From: Rugalucina vietnamica
Taxonomy: Eukaryota > Mollusca > Bivalvia > Lucinida > Lucinidae
DNA: 64,000 nucleotides
Reading direction: 5' to 3'
Assembly: GCA_964017185.1 (NCBI GenBank)
Contig: OZ024871.1
Coordinates: 66,282,866-66,346,865 of the forward strand
The notes beneath the pieces are model-generated. The model saw only the letters and a list, made by a program, of their open reading frames with translations, was not told the origin of the DNA and made no database searches. Below are positions 11,926 through 24,203 of this stretch, piece after piece (positions within the stretch are counted from its first letter, which is position 1; each line of letters opens with the position of its first letter). The position numbers and the translations under genes were made by a program.

Positions 11926-12924
11926 GCCTGGTTTGCTAGTGCACAACTGATAGGTCATGGGTTCGGTCCGATTCCCGCCTCCATGGGTAAATAAATAACT
12001 GACTTGACACAGCCATCCTATGAGTTAGTAATTACATTGTATACATGCATTAGGCCCAAGGTTTCAACTGACATGTTTACAAATTAACATTTTGCGTGGG
12101 TTGCTTGTTTGGTCTTAATTTCTTACGTCCCGCTTAATAATATAGCTATGGTCACATACGGATAAGCAAGCTCGGTTTGAAGTCTCATCAGAGAGGCTGA
12201 AGAATTCTTGGATCAATGACACCCTGGATACATCCCATTAGGCCAAAATATATAATTATTAGATTCTCATCCAATTTTTTGAAAATTCTTTGGTGGGTGC
12301 ATGGGTGACTTCTATTGTTCAGTTTAGGACACACACTTTGACTCTCTACAAAGCCTAGTGTCTTAATATTTTTTTTCATTTATCCATTAAAAGACACACT
12401 CTCAGACCGCTACACTGGCACGGCACCACTTGCGTCAAGCGTTCTGTTTTTTTTTTTTTTTTTTTTTGTTTTTGTTTGTTTTTTTTTTTTTTTTTGACCG
12501 TGTGATGGTCGCGGGGTGTATGTGTCCATTGTGCAGCAAATTCACCTCTTGCTCGGTTGCACCATGGGGTTGAGTCTATCAAGGTTGGATACCAAAAATA
12601 CAACAACAACAACAACAGACTATTAAGCGAATTGAATTTATGCACAATTATCTTTAATTTCTATTTAACACATGTTTTTAGTTCTTTTAAGACCAAATTA
12701 AAACTGATTTTGTGCAGGTTTTGAACAGGGGCGGGTGGGAATGAGAATCTCAAAATTAATTTTCTTTGGCCTTAGACTGACCAATGTTTTGCTTGACCGA
12801 CTTTGCCCAAGGACTGTCCTATAAGGGGACACAATATAGGCAAGTTTCAGAGGTCATTTTTCGTTGTCAATTTTTTTCTTTTTTGGCTTCGCTGTTGGTG
12901 TGAGTAACCTAAAGCAACAAGTTC

Positions 12925-12974
<50 letters not shown>
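11926..12974. other. Intergenic; simple repeats only
   Basis: A short tRNA-like stretch (about 11928-11985, with a GGTTCGGTCCGATTCCCGCC box), T-rich tracts at about 12447-12495, and an (AAT)n microsatellite at about 12928-12977. No gene recognised. Confidence 0.55.
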
Positions 12975-12979
<5 letters not shown>

Positions 12980-13305
12980 TAATAAATAAACTTTATATAT
13001 TTTAGGAAGACAACACATTTAGCACAATTGCCAATCTTCCATACGGTCTTCCAGTGAATACAGTCAGGCCTTTTTTATTATTCAGTCATTTTCATATATT
13101 TTTGTGATGTAAGTAATACTATATTTTGATAGAAGAGAATCCAGTGCTTGCCTTATAATGCTGAGCGCATTGTAGCAAAGTAACCACTGGTACCATATCA
13201 ACCGTCTTATTTATAACGTGACCCAGGATCCAACCTACGACCTCCCGCTTCCGAAACGCACACTCTAACCATTACACTATTGGGACCGGTGTGACGTTGT
13301 TACAT
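12975..13305 (-). mobile_element. tRNA-derived SINE, family A (minus orientation)
   Basis: The reverse complement shows a tRNA-like head (TAGTGTAATGGTTAGAG, then GTTTCGGAAGCGGGAGGTCG, then GGTTGGATCCTGG) and a body that matches the plus-strand copy at 55323-55670 (ACCAGTGG, GCTCAGCATTAT, CAAGCACTGG, CGTATGGAAGA). The A and B boxes are recognisable. The acceptor stem does not pair, so this is a SINE and not a tRNA gene. Confidence 0.8.
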
Positions 13306-14190
13306 GGCTTAAACTAACTGATAAACTTACGTTTGTCCAGGGAGCTACAATACAATCTGCGATTCAGACATTATACATGTAGGTAACCACGGACCAACAT
13401 GTGTTGGCGTATGGTATATACCAGCATCTTGCGATATCTTCCTTTGGCTTTAGTCGATGGTCTGGGACAATGTCTCATACGGAAATCACTGCAAACTTAG
13501 ACTGGAAACATGTGGCTTACGTACGGAACATGTATGATGTTCGAACGAACGGAGACCGTGCGATTTTTGATTGCGACCTTGTTTGCTATGGTTTGCTTCT
13601 TTTCCAAGGCTGACAAGGCTTGAATTATATAATCTGCTCTTTCTCAAACCATCCCTTTATTGTAACAATATTTGTTTGAAAGGTAGTAGCACTGCCGTAT
13701 TATCACTCGCATACATATTGTAGATACATAGTATGATGCATCACAGTTTGACCTGACAAATACTGATCTATAATATTCACATATCGCACTTGGCGATGGC
13801 ACGACAGAAGTTGCGGCGGCATGCAATTTCTCATTTTTTTTCCGATCTAGCAGCAAGTGAAGTTTCATGAAAAAGAAATGTGGGAATCGATGTTTCCCTT
13901 TCTCAAAAACGTATAATTTTATATGCTATACATGTATAGAGTCCTTGCAGAATCGTATGAAATGTGTGCAGAAGGTCGCCATATGGACGCTACACGGAAA
14001 TGGTAAATCTTGCATAGTTCGAACGCCGTGAGTTAATTGCAAGCCAAAAGCTAGTAATTAGGCATCCGTTACTTAAACCACTTAAACCCCGCTGCAAACA
14101 ACCCTGAGTTGGCAGACTCGCTTGTTACTGGTTTCTATTTGAGTCGCCGCATGGGAAAACAAACTCTGCATAGGCGAAAACAAAGACGCA
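13306..14190. other. Intergenic; nothing recognised
   Basis: No coding or repeat signal that I can support. Confidence 0.45.
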
Positions 14191-14221
14191 GATCAGCTTC
14201 GCAGTAACTGCGAAGCTGATC
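14191..14221. repeat. Perfect 31-bp palindrome
   Basis: Arms of 15 bp (GATCAGCTTCGCAGT and its complement) around one base. It lies next to a repeat shared with 31810-31895 (TTTCAAGCTTCTAG...CTGTGACTGTAC...CCTGGTCGG) at about 14275-14340. Confidence 0.9.
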
Positions 14222-14559
14222 AGCGCCTTTTTTTCGCTACACAGATAGTACAATATCTCTTCTACTTTAATCCAAAATTTCAAGCTTCTAGCCTGCTTCT
14301 GTGACTGTACAGACAAGTTTGTGTCAGACCTGGTCGGAGAGCATATCGGTGGTTTTCTCACGCACAGGCTCATTTATGAATGACATCAACAAAGAGAAGT
14401 GACAAAAGCGCCACAGACATTAATTATTGGGCCCTAGGTAGTGCTTACGCAGCTGTTACGCACCTGTAGGTAATCAGTATGTCTCACATACGCCATGTAC
14501 ATACGTCGTGATATGTCACAAGAACAGAATTTGTATGTCAGCATGCGCAGCTTGACCAC

Positions 14560-14730
14560 CAATTGCAGATTAAGAGGGGTTCGAAGCGACTCCGCCCCCG
14601 ACCCCCATTTTGAACCATTTCAATTTCGTGGGGGAAATAAGAGCAATCAGGGATGTTGTACAAAACGACCCCGCCCCCAGTGGGGTTGAATCCCCCCCCC
14701 CCTCCTTTTCAAATCCTAGATCAGCCACTG
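14560..14730 (-). repeat. hAT-like MITE remnant
   Basis: Blocks of CGCCCCCGACCCCC and CCCCCCCCCTCC end in CTAGATCAGCCACTG, the complement of the CAGTGGC-GGAT terminus of the element at 25697. The left end is degraded. Confidence 0.5.
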
Positions 14731-14903
14731 ACCGCAATAAGCCTCAGACCCCAGCGCTTAAAAAGTTCACACACATCACTGATACACTGCTCATATAAAT
14801 AGTGAGACAGTATCCGTGAGTCTACAATATGCAGTTTCATGACCATCACCAGTATTATTATATATATAATTATCATAGATTACATTTTTCAGGCACCGTT
14901 ATA

Positions 14904-16756
14904 CTTGGATTTTTTTCAATGTGCAGGGCAGGGCTTAGCTAAGCCCAGCCTTGGATGATTTCATTGTTGAGAAAGGGTCCCTGAGCTGACAATGTATAAT
15001 TGAAGTAAAGGTGACTATGCTTGTTGTCTTTGTGCTATACCTGTGTTTCACCTGAATGATTTCAAAATAGGTGAAGTGTATGGTAGACACACAAAAACAT
15101 AAACATTTTGTTTCTAAAATATAACCATACACTCAAATATTTCTATCAAGTTAGCCAATGCCTATATTTTTGTCAACAACTCTTTGCTTTAATTGATGGT
15201 ACATGACCGCAGTAGAAGGTCAATAAAGTACCATTCGAAAAATAAAGCGATTCGGAGAACCAGCTGATTTTACTTATTTTTCCTACAAGGTCAGCTCAGT
15301 CAAATTAGCAGCAAATTTGCTACATCAAAAACGGTCAAGTTAGCAGCAATTTTTCTGCAGCAAAATCGGTCATGTTACATGTAGCAGCATTTTTGCTACA
15401 GCAAAAGCAGTCAAGTTAAAGTCAATTTTGCTTGCAGGGTTAGAATTAAATTTGCTGCAGCAAAAAACAGTCAAGTTAGCGGCAATTTTGCTGCAGCGAA
15501 ATTGGTCAAGTAAGCAGCTATTTTGCTACAGCGAAAAACAGTCAAGTAAGCAGCAATATTGCTTGCAGCGAACATTTTTGTCGCAGATTGATTTGGCTTT
15601 AATCTAGGTGATAGTGCATAAGAAAAATACATTTTATGCCACAATCACATCTTTTCGACATCACCTACGAAAAAAGTTCCATGTAAGTGAAAACATTTGT
15701 CGCCATTTTTTTATTATCTAATATTTGTTCTTTTTTTTTCTTTTTCGTTTGGCTGTGATGGCTATGTAGTAATTGAATGCTGCAAAAGAACTTTTCTAGA
15801 CCACATATTACCAACGTTGTGGAAAATGTTGCCAATTTTTTACAGTTTCGTCTGGCTGTGAGTGCTATAGGAAACGAATACTTATGCCGCAAACAAGACT
15901 TTTCTATCCCATCCATAACATAGCTTAAGAACAAAACTTTCCTGCCAGCAGTAAAAGTGTCCATAGACTGCAGGTCAATAGGTGGGATATAAAACGTCTG
16001 TTTGTGATGACATTCATCATCGTTTCTTATAGACATTGCGTCAGAAGTTGCCGTCATAGCACTCAACGAAAAGGAGAGACCGAATTGTGCCGTAGTTCAC
16101 CTTAGTGATTTGCTTATCAGTGTAAGCTTCAAGGTAGACGATGATACTCTGGAGCCTTGTCTGTATGAACAATAGACAATATGTGGCAAAAAGTTTTGAT
16201 GCAGCTAACCTGACCGTTTTTTTTTTTTTTTTGTTTTTTTTGTTTTTTTTTTTTTTTTTTTTTTTTTGCTGCTGCTGCAACAGATTCGCTACTAACTTGA
16301 CTGAGCTGTCAGTAACACTTTACAGATCCGTACTGTGACTTCCAGTAAGAAGTTATTGCGCTTTCTTTCTGCTGCTTTCATGTGTAAATTAGTAATTTAA
16401 AGTAAGCCTTTATCATTGGATATTTAATTGTATCAGAATTAAAGTTTTAAACTTGAAACGAAAAACAGAGAGTCATACAACAAGAATGTTTACCAGGCAT
16501 TTACTAAGGGAATTTTCAATATGGTCCTACATAAATACAGTCATGTAACTACAGAATATTTTTCTGTGACAGTATGTGTTTACCCATCATTTTCAGTGCA
16601 TGTGGTTAAATTTTGACACTGATTGGTTCAACAATAACAAGTGGGTCAAAGTAACAGTCCAAGTGAGAACTACCTATTTTTAAATGTAATGGTCAGCTTT
16701 GTCATTGTCAATCAAAAATTGACAGGCTCCGCCCTGCACATTGAAAAAAATCGGAC
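14904..16756 (+). mobile_element. Non-autonomous DNA transposon, 1.85 kb (copy 1)
   Basis: Terminal inverted repeats of about 26 bp share a TTTTTTTCAATGTGCAGGGC core. TATA flanks both ends (14900-14903 and 16757-16760). A second copy lies at 24933-27421 and matches along its length. Near the left end are about seven degenerate 36-40 bp units (15297-15570) built on TCAAGTTAGCAGCAATTTTGC; a poly-T tract and GCTGCTGCTGCAACAG lie toward the right (16217-16282). No transposase is present. Long frames here are not protein-like. Superfamily uncertain: a TA or TATA target fits Tc1/mariner-like elements. Confidence 0.8.
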
Positions 16757-16760
16757 TATA

Positions 16761-17951
16761 GCAGTTTGAAATTTCCCTATCACACACTAGCATATACCTA
16801 CAGTAAGTCAAACAACAAATATAATCTATTTTAAAATAATAAATCATTTTGACCACTGAAACCTTCTACACTATACCCCCTGTCTAGGGCCATCTCACAT
16901 ATTACAAAAACATTTATAAAATAAAATGGAGAAAAAAAAATGACATGTATTTTTTGCACACAAATGCTAAGACAACGACAAGTAGCATAGTTTCATGTAA
17001 GGTGGTGTTAAATAGTGGAATATCTTATTTATCTTGTCGGTCCATATTTCTGACATTTATGTGTTTATATTCGGCTGTATCACGGATTTCGCTTGAACTC
17101 ATGGAGGTAAGAGCATCCAAAACACTAAAATTCGTCATTTTTTTCATGGGGCTTATCTTCTTATTGGCGTTTTGTAAGACTAAAATTTTAGGCTTTAGAA
17201 ATAAAGAATGACTCTAATTAGTGCCGCCGACTAATATTTTGGACAAAATCATGCTTATTGTCTCTCCAGTGTGATGGCCAGAAAAGTGTCAACACCGTCC
17301 AAAAAGGGCATGTGTGTATGTGTACTTTTGATTTACCTTAAATAAATCTGATGTATCTGCATGGACTGGGCATATTCATCCATCATTATCCCTCAGCATT
17401 TGAAAGAAAACTCGACAGACTTACCTAGACCCGGTGAAAAATGGCGGCTTCTTGTTTACAATTTGCACATATCATAAACATTGCGTATCACGTGATTCCC
17501 AGCAGTGAAATACGAAAGATACAACTACTAGTTCATTTGAATTAAATGTGACTGAATCCTGTCATATCTTCGACACTCATCGGAGGTTATAACCCGGCAC
17601 ATAAGCCCGCTGTGCCCCTATCCCCGGTCACATAGGGGCTGGGGATACAAATGACTGGTGCGTATGGTAACGCATATATTTTTCCCTAGCCCACAAAAAC
17701 TGTTTGTTTGAACCCTGTTGGAAGCCATTGACCCCACAAATACTGTCCAAAGAGACAGGGGAAATTGATGTTCCCCAAAATTCTCTAATATTTCCTGTTT
17801 CCAGAAGTAAATATAAATCAGCATTGACATCAGGATAACATGTCTGTGTAAAGTATATCCCTTCAAACCCCACTTTTATATACGGTAATAAAACTTTGGT
17901 ATGCAGGGGTATACCTAGTATTTTTCTTATTTTTGCTCCAAAGCAAAGCTC
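16761..17951. other. Intergenic; nothing firm
   Basis: No recognisable gene. A GCCGCCATTTTTC block at about 17440, with CTAG-GTAAGT just beyond it on the minus strand, could be a non-coding first exon with a YY1-type site, but nothing supports a transcript. Confidence 0.4.
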
Positions 17952-18009
17952 CATTGTGGGTACTCGTTAGAACCGCCTCGCCGTGGTGGTTCTTTGTGCA
18001 CCCACAATC
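17952..18009. repeat. Conserved hairpin repeat, copy A
   Basis: ATTGTGGGTACTCGTTAGAAC folds back on GGTTCTTTGTGCACCCACAAT. Related hairpins lie at 24581-24647 and 60657-60728. All three follow a stretch of GTATAYCYC...ACCCCAYTTTTATATA and precede TTTTGAGCAAAA. Confidence 0.8.
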
Positions 18010-18069
18010 TCTGTTTTGAGCAAAATATTAAAAATTTACCGATGAAAATTTTCAATCTTAACAACATTA

Positions 18070-18566
18070 GTCTGGCGGGTCAGCCGTCAAAATGAAATTT
18101 TGATAACTGATTTATCATTTTGACGTCTGGCTCCAACACTATCAAAATTTCCCAAGTTCTATTAATATCTCTGCAAGCTGTTTATAGACATTGATTTTAT
18201 GGGAATTCCTAATCAGATTGGTTGATGGCTGGGTGCTGAGGTCATGCACTCTCTGAGAGCCAATCAGAAGCTTGCAATTAGAATTTCAAGATGACTTTTT
18301 GAAGAAAAAAATGTCAGCCATGATGAATGGATTCTTTTAAAAAATCATCAAAATAAACAATACTTGGATATATTTGGTTTGTTTATTATTTTGTTTGACA
18401 GTGTTTGACACCATTTTTTTTTTTTTCATAAAAACTTGTTATTCTGTAAATAATGGCTTTCACCCAAAAGTGGCTAACAGCTTGGCTTTTTGATAATGTG
18501 CTGGAGTCAGATGGCAAAATGAACCACTGGGTATGATACTTCATTTTGACGGCTGACCAGTCAGAC
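18070..18566. mobile_element. MITE with long terminal inverted repeats, TA target
   Basis: GTCTGGCGGGTCAGCCGTC at the left is mirrored by GACGGCTGACCAGTCAGAC at the right, extending into TCAAAATGAA. TA lies directly outside both ends (18068-18069 and 18567-18568). About 497 bp, non-coding, consistent with a Tc1/mariner-type MITE. Confidence 0.8.
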
Positions 18567-18727
18567 TAAACAACATAAGAAAATGTATGTTACAGGGGCA
18601 TGTTTTCCTAATGTAACAGCAGAGTACTAACACTGCATACCCACAAGAATAGACTGATAATGATTAATACACAGCTTTTCTTCATTAATACACCACACTT
18701 GTTAATATGTTAAAAAAGCCATAAAAC

Positions 18728-18728
<1 letters not shown>

Positions 18729-18768
<40 letters not shown>
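18729..18768 (+). repeat. (CA)n microsatellite
   Basis: About 20 CA units. Confidence 0.95.
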
Positions 18769-18913
18769 GCAAAGACAACAAAAACATAGAACTAGAACCA
18801 CAACAGAAGCGGCCTTAAAATGTACAGAGAAGCTTAGACCAGATTTATTAATTTCTCATTTCTGCCGTGGTTCATGGTGGTTCACCTGTTCACACCAATT
18901 TATGCACAAGACA

Positions 18914-19200
18914 TTTGTAGCCACTGCTCCGCCACCTACGGTGAAGGGCGGGGATTATTATAAGCTTTCAGTGCCCTGCTATAAGCCCAACCCCCAGGGG
19001 GCAAACAATGAGGTCAAAACTTTGCTCTTTGCCCTGCCCTTGGCAGTACAAAATCTCCCTGGGGTTAGGATCCTATTGTCAACCCCGTCATTTCCCCTAC
19101 ACTGCGGGGACACTCGAAAAGTAACTGCCCTGCACTTTGGCCCAGCTTTCCCCTACCCTTCCCCGTAGGTGGGGGGGGGGGAGGGGGCAGTGGTTACAAA
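18914..19200. mobile_element. MITE, about 290 bp
   Basis: TTTGTAGCCACTGC...CCACCTACGG at the left is mirrored by CCGTAGGTGG...GCAGTGGTTACAAA at the right. GC-rich and non-coding. Confidence 0.75.
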
Positions 19201-19408
19201 TGACTGTTGCAATTAGGGTTCCGCAAAGATCTTTTAGAGACCATTGTCACGATTGTGGATAGAGCTATGCTGTTATAAACATATTTGTGGGTACTTACGA
19301 GCAGTGCTAGAGTCTCACATGTCTAATCTGCCAGGTGTACACCCCATACATTACCTCAGGAAGGTAGCAGTATTCAGAGTATTACATGACCTTCCCCCAC
19401 CCACTCCT

Positions 19409-20622
19409 ATGGTGTACCGAAAGGCTCATAAATCGGAATTAGGGTATATACCCAAATTATTTAGGGTATACACCCTAATAAATTAGGGTGTATACCCTAA
19501 TTCAAAAATCGAATTAGGGTATATACCTTAATTAATTTGGGTATACATCTTAATTCCAATTTTGAATTATGGCATATACCAAAATTAATTTGGGTATATA
19601 CCATAAATAATTTAGGTATAGACCCAAAGTAAACTTTTGACCCTCTTGTTTTGGTTGTCATGAATAAAATTTATGTTATGTTATCCATTCATACAGATTC
19701 ATCATTAATCATGATCACCTAGAATCTTTAATAGATGTGATTTGATCAGAGATCTGAATTAAGTTGAAGCTTGTCAAACTAACCTGATCAAAGGTGTGAA
19801 CAATTTTGTTTTCATAACAAACTTCCTCTGGCAACTTTGTTGTATATTCCATCTATTTGATACAAGTATAGATAATAAAACATTAAAATAAACAACTGAG
19901 TCATTCATTTTTATGTTGCTGTAGCTGGGGCTTAGGGACAAGGTATAATTTGTGGCTGGTTCGTGGGGGATAATCGTTTTGCAACCCCCCACCCCCTTGA
20001 GCCCGACACTGCCTAAATATAAAGAACAGACTTTCACTGCTATAGTAATACTCGGTAACAGGCCACACCTTATTGCGGTGTGCCAACATTGGCGGGATTT
20101 CCAATATTCTCTATTGCGCGCGCAATTAGGTAAGCGTCTGTTTGTATCGACAGTTCTGATTGGATAGAATCGATATTTAAAGCACACACCTTATTTCGAA
20201 TTTTGAATTAAGGTATATACCCAAATTAATTAGGGTGTATACCCTAATTCAAAAAACGAATAAGGGTATATACCATAATTAATTTGGGTATACACCATAA
20301 TTCGAATTTTGAATTAAGGTATACACCCAAATTAATTTGGGTCTATACCATAATTAGCTTTTTTTTCTTCTGAATTATAGCATTGACCATATATGTCATG
20401 CTGAGGCGCACCAAGAGGGTCAAAAGTTTCATTTGGGTGTATACCCAAATTAATTTTGGTATAGACCCAAATTAATATTGGTATATGCCATAATTCAAAA
20501 TTGGAATTAAGATGTATACCCAAATTAATTATGGTATATACCCTAATTCGATTTTTGGTATATACCCTAATTAGTTATGGTGTATACCCTAATTCCGCTT
20601 TATGAGCCTTTCGGTACACCAT
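19409..20622. mobile_element. Palindrome-dense hAT-like MITE, 1.2 kb
   Basis: ATGGTGTACCGAAAGGCTCA at the left is mirrored exactly at the right (20603-20622). The flanks are CCACTCCT (19401-19408) and ACACTCCT (20623-20630), an 8-bp target duplication with one mismatch, as expected for hAT elements. Both arms are made of short perfect palindromes such as GGGTATATACCC and GGGTGTATACCC joined by AATTA spacers. The centre (about 19650-20190) is different sequence and contains no transposase. Confidence 0.8.
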
Positions 20623-20630
20623 ACACTCCT

Positions 20631-21449
20631 CATGTCCATGGAATGATGGTTTGGTAAATCCAGAATTACATGATGAAATTTCACCAAACTGATTAATTAA
20701 ATCCTTTCCACCAAATGGAGAAAGTTGACAACATTTAAAGTATCACACATTTTGATTTACAGAGAAGAACGTGTCATGATGTGACTGTTTACACCACAGA
20801 AATACTTCAAAAACGACCGCCGACTTTACACATGTGGTGTGACGTACAACGATCTTCTCCAATACACAGAATTAGCCTCAACACGGTCAAATCTATCTTG
20901 ATGACTTACGTACGGTCAAATACAAGATCCGAGTGTGAACAATTTTTTGTTCTAAAATAAATTGCACCCTCTGAAATGGGAAATTCAGGGGAAAGCTGTG
21001 ACAGGCAATATTGTTTTGTGTCGTTTTCTTTGAAAAAAGTTTGTCATGTGGCGTCTCAGTGTTACACGGTAACATGAAATCCTGGACAAGGCGGATCTAG
21101 CTGTACCGTATAGCCGCTATTGTTTTAAGCACAGCAATAAGCGTGTCATTTTGATCGAAATTTCGACCAAAAAGTGGTCGCCATTTTGTTTCGGATTATT
21201 TTGCGTCGAGTAAGGTTTCAAAATAAAATACAATCACCGCATGCACGCTGGCTGCGTCCTCACTGTCTAGCCTAGGGCGATTGCAATAAAAATGTAAATA
21301 TTGCGTAATGCAAGTCTGTGAACTCAGAGGTTGATGGCAAAACAAAAATAAGATGTCGAGCTATTGCTTGCTGTTTTATTTTCACAGCAATTCACAACAT
21401 ATAGAATGAACCAGGCAGCAATAGCGTGAACGTCAAAACCAACCAAAGA
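20631..21449. other. Downstream flank of the protease gene; nothing recognised
   Basis: No supported gene or repeat. Confidence 0.45.
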
Positions 21450-21472
21450 ATATATTTTTTTCATTGAAGAAA

Positions 21473-21482
21473 TTTATTTATT
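21473..21482 (-). terminator. Polyadenylation signal of the protease gene
   Basis: On the minus strand this reads AATAAATAAA, about 165 bp past the stop codon at 21647. The 3' end would then lie near 21450. Confidence 0.65.
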
Positions 21483-21646
21483 CATGCTGCATGGTTTTGC
21501 TGGTATTCTATGGTATTCTACCCCAATCGTATGTGGCAAGTTAGTAATTTGCCTAAACACGAAAACAAATTGTATTTTAATAGAAAAGAATGGTTATGTT
21601 AGTTTTGTCGCACGTTGGTTCATCTTAATCATGAAAATTTTGCTGT

Positions 21647-21820
21647 TTATTCAGTGACCATCTTCTGTATGATCCACTGCCTGAAGTAGGAAACCCTACT
21701 GTATACGGCCGGATACCCCTCTGTCGTGCAGCCACTGACCCCCCATGACGTGGCGCCCACCAGCCAGAAAGGACCTGACCCACCGTACTCTTGGCAGGCC
21801 AATGGGCCACCGCTATCTCC
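21647..21820 (-). CDS. Protease exon 9 (catalytic Ser, stop)
   Basis: Starts after TTTACAG with GGA GAT AGC GGT GGC, encoding GDSGGPLAC, then SWG, then [13 protein letters not shown] and the C-terminal helix ending MVTE. 57 codons plus TAA. SWG with G at 216 and A at 226 (chymotrypsin numbering) shapes the S1 pocket. Confidence 0.95.
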   Translation of the reverse strand, partial: GDSGGPLACQEYGGSGPFWLVGATSWGVSGCTTEGYPAVYSRVSYFRQWIIQKMVTE

Positions 21821-24151
21821 CTGTAAATACAAAACATTGGTGTTATTCTTTATCTTATTTTAGCTGTTATATAATATTTTGAGTTTTATCTATAAACCTG
21901 TGTTACAATATATGGTGTCATTCAAGTCATATGCCAAGAGGCCTGCGTTATAGAACATGTATGTCTCTGAGTTTTATCTTGCAAATTGTTTTAACCCATA
22001 TTTGACGAATGGATTTTCCCATTATTATCAATTGGGTGAGTCCACTTTCATTATAGGGGTGTTAGGAGTGATTTTTATTTTTTTTTTATCTCATTTTTCG
22101 ATGGAATTTCTCTCTGCCTATGATGGGACGCCGGATTCTGCGGCGTCACATCTGGGGCTATAATGTTTGCCTATGTCCCACAAAAGAAACGCCGGGCTTA
22201 TAAATACGAGTTAATGGCTCACTCCCTTGAGTACATTCCAAATTAAGCCGTCAACCTTCAGCCTTCAAAATTGGTTGACTCAGTGCCAGTAGTTTCACAT
22301 TAAACAAATAAAACTTAAAAAAAAATCTATAATGAATCATTGGTAAAGAACAGCTATATAACAATTTTATAAACGCATTCTTGTGAATTTACATGCTGGG
22401 AAGGCAAACCTGACAGAATGCAGACTAAATGCCTCTAGACTAAGTATCAAATTGGTTCATTATTACCCATACTAAAAGTCGGTCATGTGATCTAAATATG
22501 AAGTCACGTTTCACGTTATTAAGAAATAATTTTACTTTACTGTGAATTATCGTGATTAACACGGGTTGTTGGGGGCAGACTGCGATGTAGCCTATTAATT
22601 CACGACGGCGCAGCCTGAGTGAATTAAAAATCGCATCTGCCCGAAACCATCACGCGTAAATCTTGATAATTCACTGTAAAATAAAATTATTTCGATTCTA
22701 GCATGGCTAATAAATAAATGCTCACATCTTAAAATGTTTTCCAGTGGACTCATTCTCGGCGGACATGAACGCTCATGTGCGACGTCACAAAAACGCCACC
22801 TTACGTGCGTAATTTTGTTTACAGTGAATATATCTATTGTTTATTTGCAAACGGTGACGTTTCCATTAGGTCCAATGAGAAAAACGATAATGTCGTGTAA
22901 GAATTCTTAATTACGAAAACACGGGAGTATATATAAGTTTTCGTGAGTTACATGAAATAATTCATTTTCTTACGTTACAAGCGCCACCAATCGTTTCCGT
23001 CTCTCGAGCGTCGAACACACACACGTGGCCGTCGTTGATGTTTGATGAGCTCCAGGAGCTACGTTCACACTCCGCGTTGGTTAAAACATCCACTTCAAGC
23101 TCTTGTAGAATTGTCTGGTCCTGACCAGAATCTGACAATATAAATCATGACCCAGTTGTTCAAAACTTCGTTAGCTTAACGCTGTCGTTAATCCCTCAAT
23201 TTGTTAGCTATATAATATGTATGTCAACTTCCAAAGCAAATATTTTGATGTAGGGGCCTACAGTTTTTTTTTTTGTTTTGTTTTTTTTACAAACAGGACA
23301 ATTTCTAAGCTATTACAGAAATAGATCTACCCCCATCTGTTCACTGCAGCCGAAATGTCTTACAAAATAGGCAGTTTTTGCTGAAAGTGTGTAAAAGTTA
23401 AAAATAATATAGATTAGTTAATACATATTAAGCTATGCTTGCACAGCGGCACGGTTGGAAACTAGTCGGACACTAGCGAAATGCTGTCAAGTTTGAAATG
23501 AACTCTTTGGCTCCATGTTGCCAAATCTAAAGGGTCACTGACGAGACTTTAATAGTCGAAACCGCGGTATGACCCATCCCCTTTCTCATTATAGTTTTCA
23601 CTGCTCTAAAAGGATCTCAGCTTAATTTTTATTTGCTATTACTGCAGCTGGCGTTGTGCCGTGTGGCGGCCCTAAAACGTCTCCCCGTACGTCTCCATCC
23701 ATAGTGCAGGTTGTATTTTCTTTTTGGTCCTTTGAGATCAGCGAAGATATTCTGAGCAATTAGAAATTTACCATCTGTTAAGATTCATTTTCTTACCAAG
23801 GTTTAATATATTTGGTCCCGTTTAGATAATACTAGTCTTTGTATCGTCTGCCCTGTTGAAAGTTGCAAAATTTCCGTAATTCTCTTTGGCTCCATGTTGC
23901 CAAATCTAAAGGGTCACTGACGAGACTTTAATAGTCGAAACCGCGGTATGGCCCATCCCTTTTCTTATTAATGTTTTCACTGCTTTTAAAGAATCTCAGT
24001 TTATTTTTTATTGAGTATACATTGTTTGCCTTTATGTACATACGTATGCACCATTTCTTGTTCCTTGCTAAATCTTCAAAGGAAATAAATTTATCTAAAT
24101 TTATCATCATCATCATCATCATCATCATCATCGTCATCATCATCATCATCA

Positions 24152-24203
<52 letters not shown>

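Larger units (their letters stand above)
23498..24010 (+). repeat. Retrozyme-like dimer: about 1.4 units of a 379-bp hammerhead repeat
   Basis: Two hammerhead motifs 379 bp apart flank one unit (CTGCAGCTGGCGTTGTGCCG..., AAGTTGCAAAATTTC..., CTCTTTGGCTCCATGTTGCC). It lies in intron 7, antisense to the protease gene. The same repeat family is tandem at 47460-48935 and inverted at 51150-51622. Confidence 0.85.

Noticed and set aside
16041..16280. Lysine-rich frame
   Set aside because: Translation of a poly-T tract inside the transposon.
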